Source: Armatimonadota bacterium (GTDB lineage Bacteria; Sysuimicrobiota; Sysuimicrobiia; Sysuimicrobiales; Humicultoraceae). Taken from it: DNA of 64,000 bases. The notes under the pieces are model-generated. The model worked only from the letters and a program-made list of their open reading frames with translations, searched no databases and was not told where the DNA came from. Shown piece by piece: positions 26,439-35,255 of the stretch. The translations under genes and the position numbers were made by a program. The DNA lies in contig JAVKHP010000001.1 of NCBI GenBank assembly GCA_031459855.1, forward strand, positions 62,001 to 126,000. The letters are read 5' to 3'. The stretch's first letter is position 1, and each line of letters opens with the position of its first letter.

Positions 26439-26543
26439 GGTCCTCTCTCCCCGCTCGTGCCGCGGTCCCCCACGTCTCGCTACGCCCCTTATCCTTTTGT
26501 GCCCCGCGTTGTACCCTGCGCCATGGCTGGGGCGCAGCCAGCC

Positions 26544-28331
26544 CTACCGCACAAGGATCGGAATCGACTCCGACCCCTGGATGACCCACTCCGTCCGATC
26601 GAAGCGGGCCGCCGGGACGTCGAACTTGGTGAACTCCAGCTGCGTGGCAGGCAGCCCGAACGGCAGGATCCGCACCAGGATGTCGGTGTTGCGGCCGAAC
26701 TCCGCGAACAGCCGCAGCGCCTCGTCCAGGGAGCTCACGCCCCAGGGGACCGGCTCGGCCTGCAACGCGCCCGACAGCCGGGCCTCCACCGGCACCCCTG
26801 GCTCGTCCACGCCCGCGGACCGCACGACGACCACTGCGGGGCCCCGGGGGAAGTCGTTGGGGACGGGCACCTCGATCACGCGCGTGACCGGCCGCTCGGC
26901 CAGGTAGGGTTGCAGGCGCACGCGCACGCGCAGCGTCCCCCCCGGGCTCACCTCGCGCGAGGCGGCTGCGACGTCCACGATCGAGGCGGACTGCCGCCGC
27001 CGGGTCAGCGAGATCTCGACGGTCAGGTCGTAGGGTTCGAGCCGGCGCAGGTCGTTGTAGAAGGCGAGCTCCATGGCATCCAGCACGTCGAGCACCGACG
27101 CCGTGGCGATGTCCCGCGTGCTGTAGAACATGTTCTCGCGGACGATGGGCCGGTCCAGGCCCCGCGCGCGCAGGGTCAGCCGGACCGTGGCGGTCCCCTC
27201 ACCGGCCGCCTGGTTGCGGGCCCGCTCCACCGCCGACAGCGCCACCAGGGGCGCCAGCGCCCGCGCCATGTCGCGCCGGCGCACCATCTGCGCGCCAAGC
27301 TGCACACGGGCCCCGCTGTCGACGTCGGTCACCACCACCCGCAGGTTGAACAGGCGCGGCAACACGCCCAGGGTGGCGGCGATGCCGGTGCCGCGGTCCT
27401 GCTCGACGACGCCGATCACCTCGCCCAGGTTGCCCACCTTGAACGGCCGCTCCAGCGTGTTGACCACGGCGATGACCTCGGCGGCCGTCAGGACGTACTC
27501 GACGTCGCCCTGGTTCGCCCAGGGGTGGCCGCAGGCGACGATGCGGTCGCCCACCCGCACGGTGACCGTGCAGATCCCCCCGAACTCGACGTCGCCCCGC
27601 ACTTCCTCCACGCCGACGGTGCTGCCCGCCACCACGGGCTGCGCGGCGAACGTCCCCTTGCCCGCGTAGCCCTGGAGGATCTCCAGTCCCTGGGGCCGGA
27701 CGACGTCCGCCAGCAACCGGGCAGCGCGGGGGCTCAGGCCCAGCGCGTAGGCGGCCACTGCCGGCGCGGCCACGGCCAGGCCGGGCTGCCGGCCCACCAG
27801 CCGCACGGCTTCCCTCGCCGGCGCCACGAGCACGCGGTCGTAGCGCCGGCCGTCGACCGTAAACGGCCGCGAGGCGCGGTACAGCGCGGCGCCGCGGGGA
27901 CGCCGGGCCGGGCGCTCGAGGAGCGCCAGCATGTCGGCGATGGGCGTGGCCAGCGCAATGTCGCGGCGCGGGGTCTGCCAGATGAACGAGGCGGACAGCG
28001 CACCGACCAGCCGGCCGTTGATGTACAGGGGACTGCCGCTCATGCCCGCCGCGCTCCCGCCCGTGCGCTGGACCAGCGGGCCGCTCATGCGAAAGAGGAT
28101 CATGCGGTCGGACGTGATGGGCCCGCCAGCGCCCCGGAGGATGTCGAGGACCTCGAACTGGAACTCGTCGATGCGCTGGCCGGCGATGACGGTCTTGCCC
28201 ACCCCGCGCATGCCGGGCCGCACCTGCTCGATGGGCAGGATAGGCGGCAGCGTCGGGGCGGCGTGTGCCACCGGCGCGCCGGGAAGCGTCAGCAGCACGA
28301 CCAGCACCACGATGCCGGGACGCACGTTCAC
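26544..28331 (-). CDS. SpoIVB-type (S55) serine peptidase, copy 1
   Basis: The 595-aa protein resembles the downstream copy throughout. It has signal segment PGIVVLVVLLTLPGAPVAHA, the opening PIEQVRPGMRGVGKTVIAG, nucleophile motif GSAAGMSGSPLYINGRLVGAL and RIVACGHPWANQGDVEY, which corresponds to the FGHP motif of copy 2. A long beta-rich C-terminal half ends in QGSESIPILVR. The start is GTG 28331, eight codons inside the open frame, behind an AGAGGGGGCGAGG site. The retained Ser suggests both copies are active. The substrate is unknown. Confidence 0.85.
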   Translation of the reverse strand: MNVRPGIVVLVVLLTLPGAPVAHAAPTLPPILPIEQVRPGMRGVGKTVIAGQRIDEFQFEVLDILRGAGGPITSDRMILFRMSGPLVQRTGGSAAGMSGSPLYINGRLVGALSASFIWQTPRRDIALATPIADMLALLERPARRPRGAALYRASRPFTVDGRRYDRVLVAPAREAVRLVGRQPGLAVAAPAVAAYALGLSPRAARLLADVVRPQGLEILQGYAGKGTFAAQPVVAGSTVGVEEVRGDVEFGGICTVTVRVGDRIVACGHPWANQGDVEYVLTAAEVIAVVNTLERPFKVGNLGEVIGVVEQDRGTGIAATLGVLPRLFNLRVVVTDVDSGARVQLGAQMVRRRDMARALAPLVALSAVERARNQAAGEGTATVRLTLRARGLDRPIVRENMFYSTRDIATASVLDVLDAMELAFYNDLRRLEPYDLTVEISLTRRRQSASIVDVAAASREVSPGGTLRVRVRLQPYLAERPVTRVIEVPVPNDFPRGPAVVVVRSAGVDEPGVPVEARLSGALQAEPVPWGVSSLDEALRLFAEFGRNTDILVRILPFGLPATQLEFTKFDVPAARFDRTEWVIQGSESIPILVR

Positions 28332-28438
28332 ACCTCGCCCCCTCTCACCCACGGAGCCCGATGCTGCCCTGCAGATCCTTGCAACGGAACAAACGGCCGG
28401 CCGACCACCGGTGGGATGCGCGGCCGACGGGGCACTGC

Positions 28439-28765
28439 CTACCGGGGCTCCAGCCGCGCGACGACGGCGCCGAGTTCCCGGATCTCCATCCCAGGGCGGA
28501 CCAGCACTTCCACCACCCGGCCGTCCACGGGCGCGCGGGCCGCCACCGCCCGGCCGATCTGCGTGCGCACGTATACCAGAGGATCGCCCTCGCTCACCTG
28601 GTCGCCGACCTGGGCCAGCCCCTCGGCGAGCACCTCACCGCGCAGCGTCGCCCGGACGTCCACCAGCCGGGGGGCAGCACCGACCGCGGTGCCCGGCACG
28701 ACCAGGGTGCCGAGCACGACCACGATGATCGCGAGCGCGAGCCACGACCTCGGCGACGTCGTCAT
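28439..28765 (-). CDS. Membrane-anchored biotinyl/lipoyl-like (barrel-sandwich) domain protein
   Basis: A 108-aa protein: N-terminal TM or signal anchor (WLALAIIVVVLGTLVVPGTAVGA), then a single barrel-sandwich hybrid fold. The half-motifs VRATLRGEVLAEGLAQVGDQVSEGD and RAPVDGRVVEVLVRPGMEI show the fold. The usual MKM or DK-A modification motif is missing between the two halves (VRTQIGRA), so it is probably not biotinylated or lipoylated. It resembles an isolated HlyD/membrane-fusion hybrid domain facing the periplasm. ATG 28765 has a CAGGAGG site. It lies just upstream of the S55 pair. Confidence 0.7.
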   Translation of the reverse strand: MTTSPRSWLALAIIVVVLGTLVVPGTAVGAAPRLVDVRATLRGEVLAEGLAQVGDQVSEGDPLVYVRTQIGRAVAARAPVDGRVVEVLVRPGMEIRELGAVVARLEPR

Positions 28766-28858
28766 GCGCCTCCTGTGCGCGGCGGCCCACGTCACGCGGG
28801 CCGCCGCAGCGCGCAACGCGTGTTCGATTATAGCATACGGGGGTGCGGGCTTCGTGGT

Positions 28859-30007
28859 TCACGGGACGAACTCGTCCGGCCGCGCCGGTGCCCGTCCGAA
28901 CCAGAAGCGCAGGGCGTCGACGATGCGGCGGGCGGCCTGCCCGTCGCCGTAGGGGTTGCGCGCCCGGGCCATCGCGGCGTGCGCCGCCGGGTCGGCCAGC
29001 AGCCGGCTGGCGCGCTCCACGATCCGCGCCCGCGCGGTGCCCACGAGCTCCACGGTCCCGGCGGCGATGCCCTCGGGGCGCTCGGTGACCTCGCGCAGCA
29101 CCAACACCGGCGTGCCGAGCGCCGGCGCCTCCTCCTGCACGCCACCGGAGTCCGTGAGGATCAGGTACGCGTCCGCCATGAGCCGGACGAACGGGGCGTA
29201 GTCGGGCGGCTCGATGAGGTGCGCGCGGGGATGCCCGGCCAGGACCTCCGCAACGACGCGGCGGACCGCGGGGTTGCGGTGCACCGAGAAGACCACCGCG
29301 ACGTCGGGGAAGCGTTCCAGCAGGTCGAGCAGGGCCAGGTAGATCTGCCGGAGCGGCTCCCCCCAGTTCTCCCGCCGGTGCGTCGTGACCAGCAGCATCC
29401 GGTACCCGTCCAGCGCCGGCAGCCCGGGCGGCCACGGCAGGTCGGGGCGGCCGCGCACCTCCAGCAGCGCGTCGATCACCGTGTTCCCGGTGACCACGAT
29501 CCGGTCGGGCGGGACGCCTTCACGCAGCAGGTTCTCCCGGGCCTGCGGGGTCGGCGCAAAGTGCAGGTCCGCCAGCACCGTCGTCAGCCGGCGATTCATC
29601 TCCTCGGGGAAGGGCTGGTACTTGTCGTGGGTGCGCAGGCCGGCCTCCACGTGGCCGATGGGCACGCGGTGGTAGAACGCGGCCAGCGCCCCCAGGAACG
29701 TCGAGGACGCGTCGCCCTGCACCAGCACCATGGCCGGGCGCAGCTCGCGGAGCACGGGATCCAGCCCGGCGACGGCCCGGGCGGTGATGTCGAACAGCGA
29801 CTGCTCCGGCCGCATGATGTCCAGGTCCCGGTCGGGGACGATGCCAAAGAGGCGGAGCACCTGGTCGAGCATCTCGCGGTGCTGGGCGGTGACGACCACC
29901 TGGGGGACGAAGTCGTCGCTGGCGCGCAGCCGCGCGATGACGGGCGCGAGCTTCACCGCCTCGGGGCGGGTGCCGAAGATGGTCATGATGGGCAGGCGTG
30001 CGCCCAT
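28859..30007 (-). CDS. wecB: UDP-N-acetylglucosamine 2-epimerase (non-hydrolysing)
   Basis: The 382-aa enzyme interconverts UDP-GlcNAc and UDP-ManNAc. Typical motifs are MTIFGTRPEAVKLAPVI, VLVQGDASSTFLGALAAFY, GHVEAGLRTHD, FPEEMNRRLTTVLADLHFAPT, THRRENWG and LILTDSGGVQEEAPALGTP. Length is as expected. The ATG overlaps the wecA stop by one base (TGATG), so the pair is coupled. UDP-ManNAc would feed a surface or secondary wall polysaccharide or an LPS O-chain started by the adjacent WecA-type transferase. Confidence 0.95.
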   Translation of the reverse strand: MGARLPIMTIFGTRPEAVKLAPVIARLRASDDFVPQVVVTAQHREMLDQVLRLFGIVPDRDLDIMRPEQSLFDITARAVAGLDPVLRELRPAMVLVQGDASSTFLGALAAFYHRVPIGHVEAGLRTHDKYQPFPEEMNRRLTTVLADLHFAPTPQARENLLREGVPPDRIVVTGNTVIDALLEVRGRPDLPWPPGLPALDGYRMLLVTTHRRENWGEPLRQIYLALLDLLERFPDVAVVFSVHRNPAVRRVVAEVLAGHPRAHLIEPPDYAPFVRLMADAYLILTDSGGVQEEAPALGTPVLVLREVTERPEGIAAGTVELVGTARARIVERASRLLADPAAHAAMARARNPYGDGQAARRIVDALRFWFGRAPARPDEFVP

Positions 30008-31086
30008 CACCGCGCCAGCAGCCGCATCTGCCGGATGCCGACGACGAGGACGACGGTGATGACGCCCAGGGTGACTATCGCGGTGGTGCGGTTGATGTCG
30101 GCCAGCGCCAGCGCGCCGAGGCCCAGCGCCGCGCTGACCAGGTAGAGGAGCACCACGGTCTGCCGCTGCGTCAGGCCGCGGTCGAGCAGCCGATGGTGCA
30201 GGTGGCCGCGGTCCGGCAGGTAGATCGGCCGCCCGCTGCGGGCACGCCGCACGATGGCGAACGCCGCGTCGGCGATGGGCACGCCCAGGGCCAGGATCGG
30301 GACCAGCAGCGAGATGGCCGTGTACGACTTGTACAGGCCCATCACCGCCAGGCTCCCCAGCACGTAGCCCAGGAACATCGAGCCCGAGTCGCCCATGAAG
30401 ATCCGGGCCGGGTTGAAGTTGTGGCGCAGGAACCCCAGGGCCGCGCCCACCAGCCCGGCGGCCAGCGACGTGGCCACAACGTCCCGCTTGTGGGCCGCCA
30501 CCAGCAACAGCGTCGTGCCGGCGATGGCCACGATGCCGGCGGCGAGCCCGTCGACGCCGTCGATGAAGTTGATCACGTTCACCACGGCCACGACCCACAC
30601 CACGGTGAACACCGCGCCCCAGGCCCCGATCGCCACGGTCCGGCCGGTCAGCGGGTGCGTCACGAACTGCGTGGCGAGCCCAAAGGGGATCAGCACCGCG
30701 GCGGCCGCGACCATGGCCGCGAACTTCAGGGCCGGGTGCAGACCCCGCAGGTCGTCGTAGATGCCGACGGCCAGCAGGAACGTGCCTCCCAGCATGATGC
30801 CCAGCAGGGCCCGATCGGTGCGCAGGACGATGGGAATCCGCAGGAACATGCCCCCCTCGCCCTGGACCAGCTCGATCGGCCGCGTCAGCACCATGGCCAG
30901 CAGCGCGGCGGCCACGAAGCCCAGGTAGATCGCCACCCCGCCCAGCCGCGGTGTGGGCCGGACGTTGATGCGGCGGCCCCCAGGGTAGTCGATGGCGCCC
31001 ACCCGCCGCGCCAGGCGGCGGACCCCGGGCGTCAGGGCGTTGGTGACCGTCAGGGCCACCAGGGCCAGGAGGAGGGGGACGGCCAT
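30007..31086 (-). CDS. wecA: Undecaprenyl-phosphate GlcNAc-1-phosphate transferase (WecA/TagO type)
   Basis: The 359-aa polytopic protein is of the MraY/WecA superfamily. It shows RPTPRLGGVAIYLGF, the acidic pair AVGIYDDLRG, the catalytic-loop NVINFIDGVDGLAAG, FNPARIFMGDSGSMFLG and the WecA-type His motif DRGHLHHRLLDRGL. It puts GlcNAc-1-P on undecaprenyl phosphate, starting a surface glycan on the inner leaflet. The HLHHRLL motif separates it from MraY. It overlaps the prs stop by one base (TGATG) and precedes wecB. Confidence 0.93.
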   Translation of the reverse strand: MAVPLLLALVALTVTNALTPGVRRLARRVGAIDYPGGRRINVRPTPRLGGVAIYLGFVAAALLAMVLTRPIELVQGEGGMFLRIPIVLRTDRALLGIMLGGTFLLAVGIYDDLRGLHPALKFAAMVAAAAVLIPFGLATQFVTHPLTGRTVAIGAWGAVFTVVWVVAVVNVINFIDGVDGLAAGIVAIAGTTLLLVAAHKRDVVATSLAAGLVGAALGFLRHNFNPARIFMGDSGSMFLGYVLGSLAVMGLYKSYTAISLLVPILALGVPIADAAFAIVRRARSGRPIYLPDRGHLHHRLLDRGLTQRQTVVLLYLVSAALGLGALALADINRTTAIVTLGVITVVLVVGIRQMRLLAR

Positions 31087-32072
31087 CAGACCATGCGCAG
31101 GGGGACGGGCTGCGCGGGCGCGGCGAAGGGACTGAACAGCTCGCTGACCGAGCGGTCCTCGTGGATCCGGCGGATCGCCTCGGCCAGGATCGGGGCGATG
31201 GAGACGACACGGATGCGGTCCAGCCGTTTGGTCGCCGAGACCGGCACCGTGTTGGTCACCACCAGCTCCTGGATCGGGCTCTGGGCGATGCGCTGCGCCG
31301 CCGGTCCCGACAGGAGCGCGTGGGCGCAGCACGCGTAGACGCTCTCCACGCCCCGCGCCACCAGCGCCTGGGCCGCCATGGTCAGCGTCCCCGCGGTGTC
31401 CACGATGTCATCGACCAGGATCGCCGTGCGCCGGTAGACCTTGCCGATGACGTGGGTCACCTCCTTGACCTGGTTGGGGCGGTCCCGCCGCTTGTCGATG
31501 ATGGCGATCGGGGCCCCCAGCTCCGCGGCGAACTCGCGCGCCCGGGCCACCCCGCCGATGTCGGGCGAGACCACCACCACGTTGCGCAGCCCCTTGGCGC
31601 GGACGTACTGGGCCAGCAGCAGGCGCGAGGGCAGGTGGTCCAGGGGAATGTCGAAGAAGCCCCACAGCTGGCCGGCGTGGAGGTCCACGGCCAGGATGCG
31701 CTGGGCGCCGGCCGCCACCAGCAGGTTCGCCACCAGCTTGGCCGTGATGGGCTCCCGGGGCTTCGTCTTGCGATCCTGGCGCGCGTAGCCGAAGTAGGGG
31801 ATCACCGCGGTCACGCGGGCGGCCGATGCCCGGCGCAGCGCGTCCAGGATCACCAGCAACTCCAGCAGGTGCTCGTTGACCGGCGGCGACGTGGGCTGGA
31901 TCACGAACACGTCCTCGCCGCGCACGCTCTCGCCGATGCGCACGCTCACCTCGCCGTCGGCGAAGCGGAATACCTCCATCTCGCCCAGCGGGAGGTCCAA
32001 CAGCTCGGCGACTTCCTCGGCCAGCGCCGGGTTCGCCGACCCGCTGAAGACCTTGAGCCGCACGTCCCTCAC
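31086..32072 (-). CDS. prs: Ribose-phosphate pyrophosphokinase
   Basis: The 328-aa enzyme makes PRPP from ribose 5-phosphate and ATP. Motifs: LKVFSGSANPALAEEVA, FADGEVSVRI, the ATP-binding IPYFGYARQDRK, the metal-binding VDLHAGQLWGFFDIPLDHL and the PRPP loop AILVDDIVDTAGTLTMAA. Length is standard. The start GTG 32072 overlaps the glmU stop (GTGA); a second GTG nine bases on is also possible. The order glmU-prs is common across bacteria and feeds nucleotide-sugar supply. Confidence 0.95.
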   Translation of the reverse strand: MRDVRLKVFSGSANPALAEEVAELLDLPLGEMEVFRFADGEVSVRIGESVRGEDVFVIQPTSPPVNEHLLELLVILDALRRASAARVTAVIPYFGYARQDRKTKPREPITAKLVANLLVAAGAQRILAVDLHAGQLWGFFDIPLDHLPSRLLLAQYVRAKGLRNVVVVSPDIGGVARAREFAAELGAPIAIIDKRRDRPNQVKEVTHVIGKVYRRTAILVDDIVDTAGTLTMAAQALVARGVESVYACCAHALLSGPAAQRIAQSPIQELVVTNTVPVSATKRLDRIRVVSIAPILAEAIRRIHEDRSVSELFSPFAAPAQPVPLRMV

Positions 32073-33484
32073 CGGGGCTCCACCGACGCCGCATCAGCAT
32101 CGGCGGGCTCAGGGCGGGCCGCCGCCACGTCGGCGTCGGACCGGCGGCGGATCACGCGGGCCGGGACCCCCACGGCAACGCCCCGGGGCGGCACGTCCCG
32201 CCGCACCACCGCGCCGGCCCCGGTGACCGCCTCACGCCCGATCCGCACCGGCGCTACCAGCATCGTGTCGCTGCCGATGAACGCGCCGTCCTCGATGACC
32301 GTCACGTGCTTGGCGCGGCCGTCGAAGTTGCAGGTGATGGTGCCGGCGCCGATGTTGACCCGCGCCCCGACAAGCGCGTCGCCCAGGTAGCTCATGTGGT
32401 GGACCTTGGTGCCGTCGCCCACGGTGCTGTTCTTCATCTCGGCGAAGTTGCCTACCTCGACGCCGCGTCCCAGGCGCACCCCCGGCCGCAGGTGGCTGTA
32501 GGGCCCCACGCGGCTGTCGTCGCCCACGTGGCTCTGCACGATGGTCGAGGCCACGACCGTGACCCGGTCGCCGAGCTCCGCGTCCACCAGCCGGGCGTAG
32601 GGCCCGATGTGGCAGCCCTCGCCCACCACCGTAGCCCCTTCCAGGCTCGAGCCCGGGTAGATGACGGTGTCGCGTCCCACCCGCACGCCGGCGTGCACGT
32701 AGGTCGTCGCCGGGTCGATCACCGTGACGCCCGCCTCCATGAGCCCCTCGAGCAGCTGCGCGCGCAGCGCAGCTTCGGCCTCGGCCAGGTCCCGCCGGCT
32801 GTTGATGCCCAGCGTCTCGCGGCTGGAGGCCGCCACCACCGCAGCCACCGTCCGGCCGACGCGCAGTAGCAGGTCCACGGCGTCGGTGAGGTAGTACTCG
32901 CCCTGGGCGTTGGCCGGCTGCAGGGCCCGCAGCGCCTCACGCAGCGCCGCCGCCTCGAAGGCGTAGGTGCCGGCGTTGACCTCGCGGACCTCGCGCTCGT
33001 GGGGCGCGGCGTCGGTCTCCTCGACGATGCGCAGCACGTTGCCGCGCGCGTCGCGGAGCACCCGGCCGTACCCCGTGGGGTCGTCACGGACGTCGGTCAG
33101 GATCGTGACCGCCGCGCCCTGCTGGCGGTGGTGGGCGAGCAGCGTTTCCAGCGTCTCGGGCCGCAGCAGCGGCACGTCGCCGTAGAGCACCAGCACGGTG
33201 CCGGCAAACCCTTCGAGCAAGGGCAGCGCGCGCTGGACGGCATGCCCGGTGCCCAGCGGCTCCTCCTGATGCACGTAGCGCACGCCGTCGCCCAGCGCTG
33301 CCCGCACCTGGTCGGCGCCGTGGCCGACCACCACGATGGGCGACGGCACGCCGACCTGCGCCAGCGTCTCGAGCACGTAGGCGATCATGGGACGCCCGCA
33401 CAGCCGGTGCAACACCTTGGGCAGGGCCGAGCGCATCCGCTTGCCCTTGCCCGCAGCGAGCACGATGGCTTCGACCTGTGACAT
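32069..33484 (-). CDS. glmU: Bifunctional GlcNAc-1-P uridyltransferase / GlcN-1-P acetyltransferase
   Basis: The 471-aa enzyme makes UDP-GlcNAc. The N-terminal uridyltransferase domain has VEAIVLAAGKGKRMRSALPK, VLYGDVPLLRPETL and EPLGTGHAVQRALP. The C-terminal hexapeptide acetyltransferase domain has SHLRPGVRLGRGVEVGNFAE, KVHHMSYLGDALVGARVNIG and AGTITCNFDG. ATG 33484 gives the usual MSQVEAIVL start; an ATG 30 bases upstream is an alternative. It heads the run glmU-prs-wecA-wecB. Its product feeds peptidoglycan, lipid A (LpxA) and the WecA glycan. Confidence 0.95.
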   Translation of the reverse strand: MSQVEAIVLAAGKGKRMRSALPKVLHRLCGRPMIAYVLETLAQVGVPSPIVVVGHGADQVRAALGDGVRYVHQEEPLGTGHAVQRALPLLEGFAGTVLVLYGDVPLLRPETLETLLAHHRQQGAAVTILTDVRDDPTGYGRVLRDARGNVLRIVEETDAAPHEREVREVNAGTYAFEAAALREALRALQPANAQGEYYLTDAVDLLLRVGRTVAAVVAASSRETLGINSRRDLAEAEAALRAQLLEGLMEAGVTVIDPATTYVHAGVRVGRDTVIYPGSSLEGATVVGEGCHIGPYARLVDAELGDRVTVVASTIVQSHVGDDSRVGPYSHLRPGVRLGRGVEVGNFAEMKNSTVGDGTKVHHMSYLGDALVGARVNIGAGTITCNFDGRAKHVTVIEDGAFIGSDTMLVAPVRIGREAVTGAGAVVRRDVPPRGVAVGVPARVIRRRSDADVAAARPEPADADAASVEPR

Positions 33485-33654
33485 CGACGGCCCCGACGCT
33501 GCGTGCATCTCGACCCGACAGTTCCCCTTGGGGATTCTTGGCGACACGGGGGATTCCTCCGGTTGCGGCGCCGGGCACCGGCACCCGCGCCCGCCGTCGA
33601 GGCGCCGACACCCTGCGCGGCTCACCGCGGCACGGGCAGCGCGCGACTCGGCCT

Positions 33655-33749
33655 GGCGCGCCCCCAGCCCCGCCCCTCAGCAGCGGCGCGGGTGGACCGG
33701 CGAGCGCGGGCTAACAGGCGCGGCGCGCCCTCCAGCCCCGCCCGTCAGC
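33655..33749. repeat. Paired direct repeat E (27-28 bp, period 67)
   Basis: Two copies, 33655-33681 and 33722-33749, share GGCGCGCCC followed by CAGCCCCGCCC and TCAGC with only a one-base indel and one or two mismatches. They lie 12 bases beyond the end of the SnoaL-like gene and before glmU. Copy 2 also forms part of an AGCCCC/GGGGCT hairpin, which may act as a terminator for that gene. The remainder of the 276-base gap shows no gene. Confidence 0.6.
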
Positions 33750-33760
33750 TGGGGCTCAGG

Positions 33761-34285
33761 TCACCGCGGCCCCAGCAGCTGCTTGACCAGCTCGCGGGCG
33801 TCGTAGTAGACGCGGTGGCGCACCACCAGCCCGTCCTGGATCTCCCAGAAGGCAGCGAAGCCGTGCCGGTAGGTGCGGGGCGGGGTCACCGGGACGCGAC
33901 CCGGGATCTTCAGGTGGATCGTCCGGTGGCGCCCGGCCACCACGCCCTCTGCGGCGACCACGGCCCCTGCGGCCACCACGTGGCCGAGGGTGACCGTCTC
34001 GTCCCAGTCGGCGAAGAACTGCTCGTAGGCCCGGCGGATGGCGGCCTTCCCGTGGACCGGCGGGCTGGCCGGGTACTCGAGCACTGCCGCCTCGGCATAC
34101 GTCGCCATCAGGGCGTCGAGATCGTGGCGGTTGAGGGCGTCGACCTGACGGCGGATCAACGCGTCGCCGGCAGACGCCACGGGGGTGGCTGCCGGCGACG
34201 TCGGCGCCGCGGGCCCGCCCGGGGGCGTGCCGGCGCCGGTGGGACGGGAGGTAGAGCGCGGGGGGCGGGAGGGCTCAGAGGTCAT
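33761..34285 (-). CDS. SnoaL-like (NTF2-fold) protein
   Basis: The 174-aa protein has a Pro-rich low-complexity N-terminus (about 38 residues) and an NTF2-like domain of about 130 residues. The domain shows ALIRRQVDALNRHDLDALMATYAEAAVLEYP, KAAIRRAYEQFFADW and the closing FAAFWEIQDGLVVRHRVYYD, the pattern of SnoaL-like polyketide-cyclase or ester-cyclase proteins. Members of this fold have many functions or none known, so no reaction is assigned. The first reliable homology starts at about residue 40, so a later start is possible. Confidence 0.7.
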   Translation of the reverse strand: MTSEPSRPPRSTSRPTGAGTPPGGPAAPTSPAATPVASAGDALIRRQVDALNRHDLDALMATYAEAAVLEYPASPPVHGKAAIRRAYEQFFADWDETVTLGHVVAAGAVVAAEGVVAGRHRTIHLKIPGRVPVTPPRTYRHGFAAFWEIQDGLVVRHRVYYDARELVKQLLGPR

Positions 34286-34351
34286 CGGACTTCCGGCTGC
34301 ACCGGCTCATACGACTGCGCGTGGAACATGCCGGTGTACGGCCACGCACGC

Positions 34352-34427
34352 TGGCTGCGGGGCCAGGACTCGAACCTGGAATCTCCTGGTCCAAAGCCAG
34401 GCGTCTTTCCACTTAGACGACCCCGCA
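34352..34427 (-). tRNA. tRNA-Gln (anticodon TTG)
   Basis: On the minus strand the acceptor arm TGCGGGG (34427-34421) pairs with CCCCGCA (34362-34356). The anticodon arm is CCTGG-CTTTGGA-CCAGG with anticodon TTG. The T arm contains GGTTCGAGTCC. A discriminator G (34355) and an encoded CCA (34354-34352) follow. The 3' end of the HTH gene at 34413 runs 15 bases into the tRNA's 5' side. Confidence 0.93.
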
Positions 34428-35102
34428 GCACCTCACGAGCCCGCGCGTCCACCCGGCGATGCGGTGGTTCAGGGCGGTGCTCCGCCGTACTCGCATCTGC
34501 ATAGTACCATAGTAGCCCGTGCCCGTGTTCCTCCGGCGGGGCGATGGGTTGGGCCGCTTCAACGACACGCGGATTTGGCCTTGCGGCACGCCCAACTGGG
34601 CGGCCCAGAACGCCAGGGCCCTGGGGAGATCGGCCGTCGGGTGGATCTGCAGGAGGTAGACCAGATCGTCCTCTTGCACCCCGCAGTACCGCTGCAGCCA
34701 CGCGCGTACGATCCGGATCATGTCCGGATCCATGTTGCTGAAGCCCACCTTCCGTCCCGGGCGCCAGGGCTTGGGCTTGAACCCCTCCGCCCAGTAGAGG
34801 GCGGTCCCCAGGACCCAGAACCATTCGCCGGCCGTGAGCATGCAGCAGGCTTCGGCCTCGGCGTCGCGCAGCATGGTGGCGACACGCGCCACGCGCGCCT
34901 GCCGCAGTTTTTCGGCTCCGCGCCGACCCGCGGCCAGCCTCTTCGCCGTCAGCCGCTGCGCCTGCGTCCGGCTCAGCCCCACCGATCGCAACCACGCCGA
35001 CAGTGTGGCCTTGGCCACGGGAACCTGTTGCAGGATCTCGCGGTAGGAGCATCCTGCCCTGCGCAGGTCGATCGCTTTCTGCTTCTCCACGGGCTTGCTC
35101 AT
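34413..35102 (-). CDS. HTH protein with homing-endonuclease-like domain, ending inside tRNA-Gln
   Basis: The 229-aa protein begins with an HTH of the resolvase/transposase type (KQKAIDLRRAGCSYREILQQVPVAKATLSAWLRSVGL, about residues 6-42). Its C-terminal domain contains LGTALYWAEGFKPK, VGFSNMDPDMIRIVRAWL and LVYLLQIHPTADLPRALAFW, which resembles a family of HTH plus LAGLIDADG-like proteins in actinobacteria and related groups. I cannot see the catalytic acidic pair clearly, so nuclease activity is unproven. The TAA stop lies within the tRNA-Gln gene, so the last few codons read tRNA sequence. This suggests insertion next to the tRNA or replacement of the original C-terminus. Confidence 0.65.
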   Translation of the reverse strand: MSKPVEKQKAIDLRRAGCSYREILQQVPVAKATLSAWLRSVGLSRTQAQRLTAKRLAAGRRGAEKLRQARVARVATMLRDAEAEACCMLTAGEWFWVLGTALYWAEGFKPKPWRPGRKVGFSNMDPDMIRIVRAWLQRYCGVQEDDLVYLLQIHPTADLPRALAFWAAQLGVPQGQIRVSLKRPNPSPRRRNTGTGYYGTMQMRVRRSTALNHRIAGWTRGLVRCCGVV

Positions 35103-35255
35103 CGACGTCCGTCGGGATCCTCCGCCGTCACCCGGAACATCGGCCTGCTGCTCCCGCGTGTGCACGGTGCGCGCCTGGCGTCGTCTGCATGCGACCGCCT
35201 TGCCACGCCTCCGGGCGTGCTACACTACATGCAATCCACACTTAGGAGCGCCACC

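Noticed and set aside
28439-28765. Biotin carboxyl carrier protein
   Set aside because: The fold fits, but the modification motif (MKM or EAMK) is absent and the protein has an N-terminal membrane anchor.
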